Shown piece after piece: positions 1 to 10,052 of a DNA stretch of 43,150 bases. The position numbers and the translations under genes were made by a program. The DNA is taken from the NCBI GenBank assembly GCA_016987375.1, contig PJRA01000263.1:2016592-2059741 (forward strand). The letters are read 5' to 3'. Within the stretch, counting starts at the first letter, position 1. Each line of letters opens with the position of its first letter. The notes beneath the pieces are model-generated. The model made no database searches and was not told the origin of the DNA. It worked only from the letters and a program-made list of their open reading frames with translations. Origin of the DNA: Brachionus koreanus. Lineage: Eukaryota > Rotifera > Eurotatoria > Ploima > Brachionidae.

Positions 1-224
1 TATTAAATGCGCAATTAAATTTCATCGCAGATTTTTGAATTTTTGTAACATTTCAAAGCTTTATTTTTAGACTTTTGAAAAAGGATTGTAATTTATAGAA
101 ATGCATTGAAATTTAACTGCGCATTTAAAATCTTATGATCATTTTTGAATAATGAAATTTGATTTTACTTTGCCTGTTCTTAATCCATTGACTTAATGGC
201 TCTGAATTTGTTTTTTTGTATAGT

Positions 225-603
225 TAATCATTTGACAGTGTCTCAGGCCAGTGTATCTCCAAAAAACCTTCGCAGGCTTCCAGTAAGGAAAGTGTTCAGA
301 CTTCTTTTATCAGATTCACACATTCCCCAACATTAACTTCCTTACATCAGTGTTGCTTTTACCACAGAGTTGTATAGTTTGAGTTTTGTTTCCTTACTAT
401 AGATGGTTGATTTCCATGCTGGTCGGAGTCAAGCAAAGGTAATCTTGGTTTTACTTAATGTCTCTTTGTCCTCCCATTGCTATACTGATGGTGCTTCCTA
501 AGTATGTAAATTCGTTTACACACTCGACTTGTGAATCATCAATAATGATTGGGGTATCCAATTTAATGTTTATGCACATAACTTTCGTTTTAAAAACCAA
601 ACT
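225..603 (-). mobile_element. Decayed LINE reverse-transcriptase fragment
   Basis: Read on the minus strand from about 603, the sequence encodes KTKVMCIN, then a segment ending NEFTYLGSTIS. This is the conserved block after the catalytic core of many invertebrate LINE reverse transcriptases (KTK...EFTYLGS). A stop codon follows GGQRDIK. In shifted frames it continues with TKLKLYNS and SLRRFFGDTLA, matching the usual family order (TKLKLYNS...CLRRI). Several stops and frameshifts make it a dead relic. There is no start, endonuclease or tail, so the exact ends are uncertain. The family (RTE-like or a jockey-group relative) is inferred from these motifs only. Confidence 0.7.
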
Positions 604-1762
604 TTAATCGGTCCTAAATTTTTAAAATAGAGAAATTTAAGCAAAAAAATTTATCAAAAAAATTTTTTTTAATAAATTTTTTAAATCAATCTTAAGGATT
701 TGGATTTTCAATAATTGATAAAATAATAGACTTATTTTTAAATAAACTAAATTCCAATTTTAGATTAAATTCTTCAATAGATTTTGTAATTAACTTTTTT
801 TTAAATTTTTCATATCATCAAAGATTTATGATCAAATGTTAAAGCAAATTGATCTTATCACGTTTGAGTTAGCATTATAATAAAATTAGCAAAGTCAAAT
901 TAGCTTTATTGCTAATAAGCTGAACAACAAAAAGTATTTACTTAAAATTTGTAAATAAGATAAATTATGAGCGACGACTTAGACAAATTAGCTAATATAT
1001 ATATATTTTTTTAAAATTTATTTAACTAAGAAAATAGCCAGATTCATTGATGAACAAAATAGAAAATAAAAATAAAATAAAGATATTAAAATGAAGAGAC
1101 TGTATTTCTAAAGTTTAAAACAAATTTATGACTTTAAAAAAAAAGAAAAAAAGGGAATAAAATAAAGGGAATTTAAAATTCATTTTAAATTTGTTTGTTT
1201 ACATTTATTTATTTAAACTTTATTGTTATATTATTTTATTTATTCGTCTCAAATATGCAAAAAAGTCATTTTTACAGAATATCATATCAAGGCAAAAAAC
1301 TAATTGGATATTTAAAGAAACACAGCATAAATACAAGGCAAAGTGCTATATGAGTGGTAATATAGTTTTAACGAGAAAATTATAAAAAAAACAAGCGAAG
1401 CATGACTCAAGCAAAGCTCAAGAAGTTCTAAACTTAAAACCTTACTTTGTAAAGTCTCAAATGAGCTCTTCCAATGGACAACAGTTTTTCTGTAACATTT
1501 CTTATTTCTCTTTCAAATTCTAATTAATCTAATTAATTTAATATAACTTTTCTATGGACACTTTTTTTTAAAATTTTAAATACCTATAGCGAAAGGAGTT
1601 TTATTACTCAAAGCTATATATTCTAAATATTAAATAAACTATTAAAAAAAAAATGACTAGAATTTATTATTCAATATGATTCAAAAATGAAATGAATCAT
1701 CTTTTATACATATTTTTTGAATAGAATCTAAATTGATTTAAAAAAATGAAAATATAATTTAA
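604..1762. other. AT-rich intergenic DNA, no gene seen
   Basis: Mostly A/T runs. The one longish frame (1191-1385, +) is low-complexity FYLIK-rich peptide and has no homology I recognise. Confidence 0.5.
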
Positions 1763-1991
1763 TATTCAAAGGTCGGAGGGATCTTTTTAATTCCTTTTTT
1801 TACTTCCTTTAGTTGTTTTTTATTCAATAAATTTAATCATTTTTTAAAATTATTTTTTAAATCATATCTTAAATAAAAAATATTAAAAAATTATTTAATT
1901 TTTATTACAAAAAAAAATTTAATTTCATTGAAAAAAGGTAAAAAAACGTGTCAAATAAAATGAGTCGAAAAATCCCTCCGACTTTTGAGTG
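1763..1991. mobile_element. TTAA-flanked inverted-repeat element (MITE-like)
   Basis: The left end reads TATTCAAAGGTCGGAGGGAT. The right end, reverse-complemented, reads CACTCAAAAGTCGGAGGGAT. This imperfect inverted repeat is about 26 bp long around a roughly 180-bp AT-rich centre. TTAA lies immediately outside each end (1759-1762 and 1992-1995), the target-site duplication of piggyBac-superfamily elements. No transposase is present, so it would be non-autonomous. The related ends at 8513-8852 support a family. Family assignment rests on TTAA and the CACT start only. Confidence 0.6.
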
Positions 1992-1995
1992 TTAA

Positions 1996-4900
1996 ATTTG
2001 AATATAAGTTTAAGCTTTCGAAAAAAAAGAAAATAAAAATTTTTAAAAATACTGAAAATTTTTGTAATAATTAGAAAATTTATGTCTAGAGATATCCTAG
2101 GTCATATAAACAACTAAAAAACAAATAATAAAAAATATTTGTTTAAAAAATTGTTCCGAAAATTCAGCTTTAGCTCTTGGATTATTTAGTTGATAAAATA
2201 TGTTCGTAAAATTATAAATGCTTGAAATAATCTGAAATTTAAAAATTTTTTTTGCAAAATGTATAAAATTGAAAAGTTGAGAAAATTACCTAATAGAATT
2301 ATTGGGATTAATCAATTTGATGCTTACTTGAATTTTGTTTTCTTACAGTCGAATTTACTGCCATAGCTTCAAGGAGGCTTTACCTTAAGGGTCGCAGTAA
2401 TAACTACTAGTACTACTAATTAAAATTTTCAATTACCATGTAAATATTAAAATAATTTTGCAAAATTAAATAATTTATTGAGTATCTAATGCTACTTATT
2501 GTACTCAGTTCTTTGAATCTTTTGTATGAAGCATTGATTTTAGAAAATAAGAACAGTAAAATTATTTTGCAATTGAATCATAAAGAAATATTAAAAAAGG
2601 TAACCAATTAATATTTTCAAAAAATATAAAAATTCACTTTTATAATAACTTCAAATTAAAATGAGCATATTTTGGTTATTCGACTGAAAAACTTAATTAA
2701 AAATTCTGATGAAATCTCATTTTCTAATTTTAAGAAAATAAATGCTTGAAAAAATTAGAAAAAAATAATAATTTAATATAAAATTCTTTAGTATTGAAAT
2801 ATTTCATAAAATTCATTATGTTCTTTTAAAATAAAATACAACTGGCTGACGAGTTTTTTATTTTTACAATTTTTCTTAAGATTTAAACGTTTTATTGAAT
2901 AAGAATTATTGATTTCAAATATAATATAAAATAAAAAGGTGTCAAATATAAATTGTCTGATAAATCCTAAGTCAATAAGAAATATAAATTGTAAAGTATT
3001 TTAAAATTAAATAAAGTAGAGGCTGGCTCTCGAGTTTTTCTTGTTGTTGGCACTTTTGCAAAATTTTCGAAGGAACTTCTGTAAAAAGTTGTTGTGATAA
3101 GCAGCCTTGTTTGCTTTTCTTGTTTAGAAAGGAAAGCGTGCGTTTGGGCGGAGATTGATTCTATAAAAACATGAATATAATGATGTCAGAATAGAAAAAG
3201 ACTCGAAAGATTTTAAAAAATTTCATTATTCATAAACCATAATTTTTCTTTTATTAGTGAAATTATTAGTGAAATTTATTTCGAACATATTAAATCAATG
3301 ATAGAAAAACTTTATGACTTTTTCAAACTCAATACCGATCCAAAGATATAATAGATTTATTTATCAATGATAATCTTTGATTTATTTTGGTGTAAATTTT
3401 ACAATTAACTGGTTTATTTATAATATAAACAAATCTTAGGCTTGATTTATTTTTTCTTTACTAGGACTTTTTAACTTGAAAAATTCAAACATTTTCTCAA
3501 GAAAAGCAAAAAACTAACTTTTTTCAATTGTTCTTTTAAGAAATCAAAAACTTTCTGTTTTTTTTTTATTAGTTATGTTAAAGATTTTGAATCATGTATT
3601 GGACCATCCAACTTATTAAATAAGGATAGAGTAGTTTTTAAGGTTTCAATTTTTTAGTCTAAAAACCTTTCCGGTTTTCTAATGTTAAAAAAAATGTCGA
3701 ATCTTCTTTAAATCTATTTTTATAATTAAAATTTTCAGTAATTTCTCTTTATTTGTGTTAAAAGCAATCAAGAAAACATCAAAAATTAAGATTAATTTAT
3801 AATTTCAAAATACTAAATTTTAACATATGAGAGTCAATTTTTTTCGTATTTCAAAAAGGTTAAAGAAAGAAACGAAAGCCAAAGTTTAATGTTATGAATA
3901 TGGGAGTCAATTTCAAAATTATTTTTCTAACACTTTTATCCAAATTTTGCAAAAGATTAATCATTTAATTGACAAGTTTATTATTTATCCATTCGTGAAT
4001 ATCTAATCTAGCTTCAAATCAACAATTCGAATTTGCTTTTGCCTATTCATAATAAAAGTATTAGTAATTAACAAAGCTTTGTAAAAAAAAATATAAAAAA
4101 AATAAAAATATTTTTCAAAAAGTGTGCATATTCAATTTTTGATATTGGATAACTAAAGCTCATATTTGGATAAAATTTATTTCTAATTTATTTTGATAAT
4201 TGATCAGTGTTTATTTAAAAAAATATTCACATAATCATTTTTTTAAATTTAAATTGGAAAAATTTAACATTTAGTTTTAAAGACAGAACTAATAATGTCC
4301 CTTGAATATTTTTTAAATAAAACAAAATTTTAATTTTTTTTTCAAAAATTTGATTAATTACTTTCGGTCCACTACTTGGCCTAAAATAATTTTTAAAAGA
4401 ACTAAAGGTAAGTAGTCGTTCTGATAGACTAGCTAATAGAAACAACAAAATCTCGTTTTTGAAAGGAGTATATGAAACAGATTGAATACTTTCAAGTTTT
4501 GTCATTAAAATTTTAATGAAAAAAGGGTTATTGTTTTTTTAGAAAATAAATGAAAAGTAAAAGCTATAGAAAAATTTAAATTAACTGTAACTAAAATATT
4601 TATATGAGCTCATAAGCTCATAGGAAGTTTGTAAATTAAAATTCTAAGCATTAAGCATTTAGATTTATTAAAATAAGCAATTCTTAGATGTAAATTAATG
4701 AAAATAAATTTAAATATATTACAATTTTTTACGATACTTATTATTATTTTTTATGATACTTGACTTTTTAAATAGAGTTATTTCTATATGAGCAAAAAAA
4801 GTGTTCTTAAGCAAAAATTGGCTTTAATTTAAAATAATTTATTTCATCTATTTATTAAAATTAATAATTTTAGCTATCATAAAAATAAATATTATTCAAT

Positions 4901-5333
4901 TAAAGTTTTGAATTTTGAGATTCATTGTTGTAATGACCTAAGGCACGAGAGCATCTTAAATCTAGCCAAATAAATTAAAAATGAACAAATAAAAATAAAA
5001 AATTGCTGGTTTCCATGGATTTTAAAATGACGACGATTTATCGGCATTTAATCATGAAACAGAAGCCATGTTCTCATCGCTTAAACAAAAAAAAAAGCGA
5101 TAGAGTTGTGTCATCTTGAATCAAAATCTAATTATAATGCATTTAAAATTTTAGGTAATTTAGAGGTTTTTTATAATATTTTTTTTCGGTTTTATTGTCA
5201 ACCAATTTTTTAAATTTATACTAATTATATTCATAATTTTCTTATGAAATTTAAATATTCTCGGATCGGCGTAATTTAAGTGAGAATTAATCGAAACAAA
5301 ATATTTTCTATGCTATAAAAAAAAAACAATTAA
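1996..5333. other. AT-rich intergenic DNA with small repeat traces
   Basis: No convincing gene. At about 2357-2420 a GC-richer patch ends in a short imperfect CTA/TAC-repeat run, reminiscent of the CTA-repeat tail of the LINE at 19958-21105; this is a weak match. A GC-richer patch at about 3020-3150 has no feature I recognise. A 92-codon minus-strand frame (4227-4505) was considered and rejected. Confidence 0.4.
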
Positions 5334-6617
5334 ATGAAATTATTTAATCGAAAAAATAAGAATTTTTTTATTTTTCTTGTATTCCTAGTTGGTTTATTCT
5401 ATTTATTTTTAAACTTTCAATCGCCGAATGTTAGTATTCCCTTAATTCAAAATGATATATTAAATGTAAATAAAAAAATCGCAAGTGAATTCAAATACAA
5501 AATCAAAGAAGAAAAACGATCAGAGACTAATGATCAAGTGAAGCGTTTTTATGCAATAGATGGAAGCGGTATGGGCTCAGTTAACAAAGAGGTGTTAAAA
5601 TGTTCGCCCGATTTAGAACTAGAAATAATTGGAATGCAAAGAGATTTTCACAAAGCTGATTTTTCCTATTTTTTAAACACAGTGCCGTCAAGAGAAAATA
5701 TAAAAGCATTCAAAAAAGACAATAAAACACATTATTATATGGTGTTCGCGATGGAGTCTGAACCTCATTCGGGAGGAGGTGAAAGCTGGATTAATGCAGA
5801 CTTTCGCATGTGGTACAATTTGGACTCTTCGTTTCCTGAGCCTGCAACTTACTTTGACCTCAAGCTGTTCCTACCTGATCTTCTGGCCAAGCCAAAGGTC
5901 GAATTCGAAAACAAAGAAAAAAATCCTTTGGTATGGGTACTTTCGAATTGTGCTGCTTTTAATGGAAGAGAAAAATTCATTTCAAAATTAATGAAAAAAA
6001 TTAACATAGACTCGTATGGCTATTGCTTGAGAAATAAAGATTCACATACAAGTGTTCGGATGCAAGGCAACATTGAATTATACTCAAAGTATAAATTTGT
6101 CATAGCCATTGAGAATTCGAATTGTGAAGACTATGTGACTGAAAAGCTGGTACATGCTGTTGCAAGTGGTTCTATTCCTATTGTTGCTGGAAAGGACAAT
6201 AAACCAGACTATTCAAAATTTTTACCAAAAAATTCCTATATCAATATTTATGACTACAAATCAGTGGATGATTTGGTCAATCATTTGAAAAAGATAGAGT
6301 CTGATAAAAACGAATATGAAAAGTATATTTGGTTCAAGAGAGGCCACAATTTTACCAAAGAAAACTTAGAGAAATTGTCATTAAATGAAATAATTTCTGC
6401 TATGAAGAATGTGATTAAGTATGATGAAAATAAAGAATTTTTGGATGGCCTTGTGTCTAAAGAAAAGTCTGAAAATAAATTGTGCAAAATTGCCAGATAT
6501 CTTAAGAATAAGTCACCTGATGTAGTTCAAAAAGAAATAGAACAAAAACGTGCCCAAAGACCGAGCACACAACAAGCTTGTCTACCTCATGGAAATTTGG
6601 GAAATGACATAAATTAG
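5334..6617 (+). CDS. Alpha-1,3-fucosyltransferase-like glycosyltransferase (GT10)
   Basis: A 427-residue type II Golgi membrane protein expected to transfer fucose from GDP-fucose to N-acetylglucosamine-containing or related glycans. Residues 1-10 are a basic cytosolic tail; residues 11-28 (FFIFLVFLVGLFYLFLNF) are the signal anchor; a stem follows to about residue 70. Family landmarks: FAMESEPHSGGGESW at about 138-152 (acceptor-side motif), WVLSNCAAFNGREKF at 201-215, and the GDP-fucose signature YKFVIAIENS at 253-262 followed by DYVTEKL at 266-272 and GSIPIVAG at 279-286. Length is normal for the family. The start is the first in-frame ATG, just before the basic-plus-hydrophobic anchor. The gene has no introns, unlike every other well-supported gene here, so it could be a retrocopy or a naturally intronless paralogue. 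The acidic/basic C-terminal tail (about residues 380-427) looks unconserved. Which linkage it makes cannot be told. An AATAAA-type polyadenylation signal lies near 6905. Confidence 0.9.
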   Translation: MKLFNRKNKNFFIFLVFLVGLFYLFLNFQSPNVSIPLIQNDILNVNKKIASEFKYKIKEEKRSETNDQVKRFYAIDGSGMGSVNKEVLKCSPDLELEIIGMQRDFHKADFSYFLNTVPSRENIKAFKKDNKTHYYMVFAMESEPHSGGGESWINADFRMWYNLDSSFPEPATYFDLKLFLPDLLAKPKVEFENKEKNPLVWVLSNCAAFNGREKFISKLMKKINIDSYGYCLRNKDSHTSVRMQGNIELYSKYKFVIAIENSNCEDYVTEKLVHAVASGSIPIVAGKDNKPDYSKFLPKNSYINIYDYKSVDDLVNHLKKIESDKNEYEKYIWFKRGHNFTKENLEKLSLNEIISAMKNVIKYDENKEFLDGLVSKEKSENKLCKIARYLKNKSPDVVQKEIEQKRAQRPSTQQACLPHGNLGNDIN

Positions 6618-7420
6618 TTAATTTTTTTCCAAATTGTTAAACATTCCCATTTTGAATTATTCCATTACCGAGTGCTGTTTTATTTATCAATTATTAATAG
6701 TTATTTATATAATGTTAACCTTTTTTTATAATAGCTTTAAAGGTTCTTATTATTTTTTTTTGCAGATTTTTAATTCGAAAAATATTCCAATATTTAATTC
6801 TGTTATTGTCATCTTAAAACAATAGATAAAGGATAAAGGACGACTAAGTTAAGATCAATTTTACAGAATAGATCATTTAAAAATTGTAAAAATTGAATTC
6901 ATTTAAATAAATAAAAATTTTTTAAACAGTTATGAAAAAAATCAATAAAATCCAAATTTGTATACAATTTCTAATTTTCGAAAAATTGCTTCCAATTTCA
7001 GTGTCACGCTTGATTTCTATTTTTCAAAAAATAAAAAATTAAATTAATAAAATTATTTAAACAACTCATCAATATGTGTTTTTTTTTTTGATGAATTTTC
7101 GATTAAATTTAAGTTTGTTTTCAAATAAAATTTATTTTATTTTATATATTTTTAAAGTGATTTATTTATCTTAGGAAATATAAAAGAAAATAGAAATTAA
7201 AAAATTTTATCGAATTTTTAAGGCTTTTATTCTTTTCCCTGACCAGCGTTAGACACAGTTAATAAAGATAAAGTGATTTCAAAACTTAATCAAAGTTAAA
7301 AAACTGAATCAATTTTATAAAAAGTTGTTTTAGTTTTTTTTTTTTAAATTTTCATTGAATATTGACAAGCTTTTTCCATTTTACTAGTTTTTAGCTTCAC
7401 TCCATAAGCAATTTTAAAAA
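6618..7420. other. AT-rich spacer downstream of the fucosyltransferase gene
   Basis: Contains its 3' untranslated region. I see no other gene; the 6634-6825 frame is hydrophobic low-complexity sequence. Confidence 0.45.
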
Positions 7421-7653
7421 TTTTTTTTTTTCGACTCTATTCTATCCTAGTGGATAATAGGGAGGCGTTCATCTCTTTTTTTCAAGTACCTTTTTTGAGC
7501 AACAGCTCCGATCTAACTCAGAGGCTACTGCATTGAGTTGATCATCTACTATTGCAGAGATATTTTGATGATTTTTCCACCCTCAGCGGTTTTTGAACCC
7601 TCGATCTTCTGCTTGTATGACTAACACACAAACCGTTCAGCTATACGGGCTTT
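7421..7653 (-). repeat. tRNA-derived SINE
   Basis: On the minus strand the element begins GCCCGTATAGCTGAACGG, which resembles a tRNA 5' end with an A box. About 30 nt later it has GAGGGTTCAAAAACC, a degenerate B box/T arm. A non-tRNA body follows (containing GTAGATGATCAACTCAATGC) and it ends in an A-run, seen as a T-run at 7421-7431 on the plus strand. A full cloverleaf cannot be folded: the T stem and acceptor stem have mismatches. It is therefore read as a SINE rather than a functional tRNA gene. A second, headless copy lies at 9668-9790. Confidence 0.6.
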
Positions 7654-8512
7654 AATTTTGAACATGGACTAAGAAAATGAAGGCCATTTCGTTTAATGAA
7701 ACTCAAAAAATAATAACTAAAAAAAGTATTTTCCTCTGACAGACAAATTTTTCAAAATCAATTTTTTACTGTAATTTTTATCTTCTGAATAGACTACAAT
7801 AGAATTGTTTAAAAGATAATAAACTTAATGCTAAAATAAACAAATTAATTTTTTTAATTTTGATTCAAGGAACAAATTTTTCGAAATTTTTTCCGAATTT
7901 TTATCAATTTGTGAAATTTGTCTTTTGTTATTATTGATTTAAAGAAATAAACGAGGAACAGCCCAAACTTAGTACGAAGATCATTTAACTTTTTTATCTG
8001 AATTTTTTCTACCTTTGTTTATTTTCGAGAAGCTCTTAAACTTAAAGCAATAATTAAATAATTTGGATAAAAAGTGTTTTTTTGTGTCTTTTTATAAATA
8101 GGGTCAAGGTTTATTAAAAGAAGAGTTTTATAAATTTGAAGGGGATTCCTGGATAAAGTACACAAAAGAATATTAAAAAAAAAGCTGATTGTCTTTAGTT
8201 CCTAAATGGCGGTAGTAATTCGGAATAACTCTGGAATAACTATCCAAATTGTATTTTAAATAAAGTAAACATATCATAAAATTAAAGGTCTAAAATTCTT
8301 GTTAAACAAAATTTTTTTTTTCTTTAATTCATTGAATATACATTGTTAAAATTATTTAATAATAAATAATAAAAAAATGATGTTTATTATTGTCTGTTTT
8401 TACATCTATTTTAAAAAAATTAAGAAATGGTTAACGGTTTGTACCATTTTGGTATCAAGTTGCTGCTTTTTAGTTTGAATCTATTAGACCCATAGTTATT
8501 TCTGAAATGCAA
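7654..8512. other. AT-rich intergenic DNA, no gene seen
   Basis: No frame with recognisable protein similarity, and no RNA gene seen. Confidence 0.4.
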
Positions 8513-8852
8513 CACTCAAAGGATCGTTATCGATTTGACAGCTTTTATTATGCTCTTTATCTTTGGGACTGTTAATCAGATTTCCAAAAATCTAATTGTT
8601 TTTTAGATTATTTATTCATACTAGTGCTGAGTTTCGTCAGTGGCAGCCACTAAATCGCCAAAAAATGGTGCTGGCCGCTTTGATTACCGTGTAAAAAAAA
8701 TAAAATTTTAAAAATTAAAAATATGAAAATTTGAAGGATCTTAGCAGAAGAAAACAACATGAAATTTTGAAAAAAAATTTATTTTATAGGATAAACCATT
8801 TATAGGATTAATGAGTAAAAATAGTGTCAAATTGACAACGGTCCTTTGAGTG
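8513..8852. mobile_element. Second CACTCAAAGG inverted-repeat element (MITE-like)
   Basis: The left end reads CACTCAAAGGATCGTTATCG. The reverse complement of the right end reads CACTCAAAGGACCGTTGTCA. The imperfect arms are about 31 bp. TTAA follows the right end (8853-8856); on the left the corresponding four bases are GCAA, so that flank has mutated or the true end differs. The shared first bases with the 1763-1991 element suggest a common TTAA-targeting family. Inside, at about 8625-8680, a GC-richer patch has no coding potential that I recognise. Confidence 0.5.
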
Positions 8853-8856
8853 TTAA

Positions 8857-9667
8857 ATTGTCAAAGAAGAGCCAAAATAAATATCTGTTTATTCCTTGAA
8901 TGATATTTAACATTTGAAAGCTTGGCTGATTTTTAAAAAAAATTTTAAATTTAGCTTTATGGACAGATTTTATATTTTTTCCTGAAAATTAAAAACAATT
9001 AAAAATAAGAGGATTAGTTACTAAAAGCTATTTCAAAATATTTTATTTCAATCAAAAAATATTCAAGTTTCAATTTTAAAAAGGGGTTTAAAAAAACTTC
9101 CCTGGCTTTCTAGTATTTTCTTTCAGATTCTAGCTTTTCCTTTGTCTCTTCAAAGAATTGACCATCTTTACGACAAGACTACCTTTTAAAACAGATAATA
9201 CGGACTATGTTAAAGTTTAGAAATAAGAATTTTGATTTTATGTTAATAATCTTTTTTTCACTTTCGTTTAATTTTGTGTGACTTATTCATAAGTCACAGG
9301 ATTATTATATTCCCTTGCAAACAAGCTCCCTCAAATCGTGTTAAGCTGAGGTTAAGGTTTAAGCTGATCGAAAATTTGGTTTAAATTATTTTTATTGATT
9401 TGTTAAAAAATATTGCTTGGGTTATATCCTGGCAGTTTGAAATATAATTTAGTTATTCACTTCTGCCAATGTTTAAAGTGCATAAAAGATACAAATAAAT
9501 GCAGGAAAAAAGAGATTAAATTTGAATATTTAATTTTGTTTAAAATGGTGATTTTAGGTTGGAGTTTATTTCTAAGTGAATATAGTGGATATATTATAAA
9601 ATATTTTAGAATGGTTTTTTAACAAGAATAATTTTTTAATTTGAAATTTCTTTGATGTTTTAATAAC
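8857..9667. other. AT-rich intergenic DNA, no gene seen
   Basis: The only longer frame (9413-9622, +) has no recognisable similarity. Confidence 0.35.
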
Positions 9668-9790
9668 TGTCTCTTTTCTATCCGACCATTTCATTTTCAA
9701 TGAGAGCAATGGCTCCGATCTGACAGGACAGTAGAGGTTAAAGCATTGAGTTGATCATCTACACCGCAATTATTAGCCATTTTTTGATGA
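9668..9790 (-). repeat. Partial second copy of the 7421-7653 SINE
   Basis: Shares GCTCCGATCT and GCATTGAGTTGATCATCTAC with the SINE body in the same orientation, at similar spacing, and a trailing TTTTTGATG. The tRNA-like head is absent. It is diverged and truncated. Confidence 0.5.
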
Positions 9791-10052
9791 AAAGAGTTTA
9801 AAATGCGCCCTGTAATGCAACGATATTTTGAATGTTTTTTGATTCTAGAACTCTCCAGGGTTCAAAATGTTTTACTTTTAGTAAATTTTTAAATAATTTA
9901 GACTATTAATGTTAGATTTTATTTAAATTAAATATAAATAAAGAGATCTCACTATATTTAAAAAGTAATAAAATAAAATATAAACCTGAGGTTTTATACT
10001 TTAGCTATTTTAAATAGGAAATTTCAGAAAATTTTTACAAATTGAAACAAAT

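Noticed and set aside
4370..4415. Perfect GTAAGT donor-like site on the plus strand near 4407
   Set aside because: No open exon or partner acceptor with coding sequence found next to it.
4227..4505. 92-codon minus-strand frame starting with ATG
   Set aside because: No recognisable domain, low-complexity K/F-rich C-terminal half and no supporting splice sites; possible by chance in AT-rich DNA.
7580..7652. Functional tRNA gene on the minus strand
   Set aside because: T stem and acceptor stem are mismatched and no proper anticodon arm folds; it continues into a repeat body, so a SINE is the better reading.
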